From contig NZ_JYIW01000026.1 in the NCBI RefSeq assembly GCF_000956525.1, positions 930,001 to 994,000 of the forward strand: 64,000 bases of DNA, written 5' to 3'. The stretch comes from Microbacterium oxydans (GTDB lineage Bacteria; Actinomycetota; Actinomycetes; Actinomycetales; Microbacteriaceae). The notes under the pieces were generated by a model that was not told the origin of the DNA, made no database searches, and worked only from the letters and a program-made list of their open reading frames with translations. Shown here piece after piece: positions 62,335 to 64,000 of this stretch (the first letter of the stretch is position 1; the number at the start of each line of letters is the position of its first letter). Made by a program: the position numbers and the translations under genes.

Positions 62335-63405
62335 GTGCACGACAGTCAAGCCGCCGGAGCCGCGACAGGGGTCTCCTTCGTGATGCCGGTGCTGAACGAA
62401 CGTGCATACCTCGAGCACGCTGTGGCGTCCGTTCTGGCCCAGGAACTCGACGGCCCGGCAGAGCTCGTGCTCGCTCTCGGCCCGTCCAGCGACGGCACCA
62501 CCGAGCTCGCGCAGGAACTTGCGGCGACCGACGACAGGATCCGGCTCGTCGAGAACCCGGCCGCCCACATCCCGGTCGGGCTGAACGCCGCGATCCGCGC
62601 CAGCCGTTACCCGACGATCGTCCGCGTCGACGCGCACTCCGAACTCTCCCCCGGGTACGCGGAACGGGCACTGCGCACGCTCGAGCGCACCGGTGCCGCC
62701 AACGTCGGCGGCGTCATGCATGCCGAGGGCCGCGCTCCCTTCCAGAAGTCGGTCGCACGCCTGTACAACTCCCCCGTCGGCCTCGGCGGCGGGGCATATC
62801 ACGGCGGCGCCCATGAGGGCGAAGCCGAGTCGGCGTATCTCGGCGTGATGCGCCGAGCGGTGCTCGAGGAGGTCGGCCTGTTCGACGAGTCGATCCGCCG
62901 CGGTGAGGACTGGGAACTCAACCTGCGCCTCCGGCAGGCCGGGCATCTGGTGTGGTTCGATCCGAAGCTGTCGGTGACCTACTGGCCGCGCGAGAGCTGG
63001 CTGCGGCTGGCACGCCAGTTCCGGGCAACCGGTGCATGGCGCGGCGAGCTGGTGCGTCGCTTCGGACGTCGCAACGGCCTGCGGTTCTTCGCGCCGCCGG
63101 CGCTCGTCCTGCTGCTCGCCGTTGCCCTCGTGGTCGGCGTCCTGCAGGTGACCGGCGTATTGAGCGGGATCGCGTCGATCATCGCCTCTGTCGTCTACGC
63201 ACCGCTGGCACTGTACGTGCTGCTCGTGGTCGCGGTCGCACTCTCACCAGGCGGAGGCAGCATCCGGCAACGCCTATGGACCCTTGTGGTGCTGCCGACC
63301 ATGCACCTGTCCTGGGGCATCGGGTTCCTCGCTGGCGTCTTGCGAGGAGCGCACGACACCGTCGACGCATCCCGTCTCAGCACCCGCAACACACCGCTCC
63401 CCTGA
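62335..63405 (+). CDS. Family 2 glycosyltransferase with C-terminal membrane domain (ExoA-like)
   Basis: A 356-residue GT2 enzyme. VSFVMPVLNERAYLEHAVAS, VRVDAHSELSPGY in the metal-binding place (DAH rather than DxD), and GEDWELNLRLRQAGHLVWF are visible. The C terminus holds two to three TM helices (about 255-345). The layout resembles ExoA-type membrane transferases. It lies between two CDP-glycerol transferase-like genes, so it may act on the same polymer. GTG start with no good ribosome-binding site. Confidence 0.87.
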   Translation: MHDSQAAGAATGVSFVMPVLNERAYLEHAVASVLAQELDGPAELVLALGPSSDGTTELAQELAATDDRIRLVENPAAHIPVGLNAAIRASRYPTIVRVDAHSELSPGYAERALRTLERTGAANVGGVMHAEGRAPFQKSVARLYNSPVGLGGGAYHGGAHEGEAESAYLGVMRRAVLEEVGLFDESIRRGEDWELNLRLRQAGHLVWFDPKLSVTYWPRESWLRLARQFRATGAWRGELVRRFGRRNGLRFFAPPALVLLLAVALVVGVLQVTGVLSGIASIIASVVYAPLALYVLLVVAVALSPGGGSIRQRLWTLVVLPTMHLSWGIGFLAGVLRGAHDTVDASRLSTRNTPLP

Positions 63406-63421
63406 GCGGGGCGTCAGCGGA

Positions 63422-64000
63422 TCAGCGGGTGACGAACCCCTGATCGAGGATGCGGTCGACCACGCGCTCGGCAGCCCGACCGTCGTCTCGTGCGTTGAAC
63501 TGTGCACGCCAGGCGGCGTAGCGCGCTGCGTAGGCCGCTTCGGTGCCGCTGTCGGCCAGCGCCGCGGCCAGCTCGTCCTGCGAGTGCACGAGCGGTCCGG
63601 GGGCTCGCTCAGCGAGGTCGAAGTAGAACCCGCGCAGCTCGCCGCGATAGTGATCGAGATCCGGCACGAGGAAGTACATCGGTTTGCCGGTCACGCTGAA
63701 GTCGAACATCACCGAGGAATAGTCGGTGATGAGCGCATCGGCAGCCAGCAGCAGCTGCGCGGTCTCGGGGTAGCCGGTGACGTCGATCACCCTGGCGCCG
63801 GAGTGGTCGCGACCCTGCAGCAGCGTCCGCGAGTGCCCGCGCACCAACACCACGGCATCAGCCTGCGTCGCGAGCAGCTCCGCATCGACGAAGTCGACCA
63901 TCTCGCTGCGATCGTCGCGCCAAGTGGGCGCGTACAGCAGCACCCGCTCGCCCGCCTCGATGCCCAGCGCTGCGCGGATGACCGCGGGATCGCCGGTGGT
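63422..64000 (-). CDS. CDP-glycerol glycerophosphotransferase family protein (partial, 5' end outside window)
   Basis: The visible 192 residues are the C-terminal part, open from the window edge to a stop at 63422. LLYAPTWRDDRSEM, VLVRGHSRTLL and ALITDYSSVMFDFSVTGKPM are the family motifs, with LVPDLDHYRGEL typical of teichoic-acid polymerases (TagF-like). It converges with the GT2 gene 16 bases away. A second such enzyme within 1.2 kb of the first suggests a poly(alditol-phosphate) or glycerol-phosphate decoration of a wall glycan. Confidence 0.88.
   Translation of the reverse strand, partial: TTGDPAVIRAALGIEAGERVLLYAPTWRDDRSEMVDFVDAELLATQADAVVLVRGHSRTLLQGRDHSGARVIDVTGYPETAQLLLAADALITDYSSVMFDFSVTGKPMYFLVPDLDHYRGELRGFYFDLAERAPGPLVHSQDELAAALADSGTEAAYAARYAAWRAQFNARDDGRAAERVVDRILDQGFVTR

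Overview
The window is high-GC DNA (about 70% by eye) with dense, short-gapped genes, many ATGA/GTGA/TGATG overlaps and GTG/TTG starts. Gene content (mtrA-mtrB-lpqB, a WhiB factor, DUF3499, DUF5719, a MoxR/DUF58/SpoIIM/RDD block, glf with GlfT-type galactofuranosyltransferases) points to an actinobacterium of the Microbacteriaceae, most likely Microbacterium or a close relative. The genus is inferred from protein character, not from a database search. I found no rRNA, tRNA, CRISPR array, insertion sequence or prophage.

Region 1 (1-20069) is a housekeeping and envelope-regulation backbone. On the minus strand, mtrA-mtrB-lpqB is followed by a ComF-like phosphoribosyltransferase and the 5' part of hpf. 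Divergent from mtrA is a plus-strand module: a polytopic membrane protein, DUF4129, DUF4350, MoxR ATPase and DUF58 protein, then a SpoIIM-like membrane protein back to back with an RDD protein. DUF3499, a degenerate zincin, DUF5719, a very large membrane glycosyltransferase, a WhiB regulator and manA follow.

Region 2 (20138-53423) is a surface-glycan factory. It holds two tandem O-antigen polymerase/ligase-like proteins, galE, two GlfT2-sized and one GlfT1-like galactofuranosyltransferase, UDP-galactopyranose mutase (glf), a complete dTDP-rhamnose pathway (rmlA, rmlB, an RmlC-RmlD fusion), and two SGNH-tailed acyltransferases. It also has a polysaccharide pyruvyl transferase-like protein, two Wzm/Wzt ABC exporter pairs, a Wzx-type flippase, a Dpm-like transferase with DUF2304, four further glycosyltransferases, a large secreted repeat protein with a lysozyme-like domain, and a DUF6541-type membrane protein. 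GalE and Glf would make UDP-galactofuranose, RmlABCD would make dTDP-rhamnose, the transferases would build lipid-linked chains, and Wzm/Wzt or Wzx would export them. The layout resembles the galactan and linker machinery of mycobacteria in an organism expected to lack arabinogalactan.

Region 3 (53424-64000) covers attachment and decoration plus housekeeping. It has a DUF4012 membrane protein, a sortase-type surface protein behind a long structured leader, a LytR-CpsA-Psr ligase, purE, purK, a PH-domain membrane protein and birA. It ends with two CDP-glycerol glycerophosphotransferase-like proteins (the last cut by the window edge) flanking another glycosyltransferase.

A recurring sequence signal is a -10-like hexamer (TAnnnT or CAnnAT) lying 6-7 bases before an ATG or GTG. 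I see it at thirteen genes, as expected for leaderless mRNAs. It helps choose several start codons, which are stated per gene.
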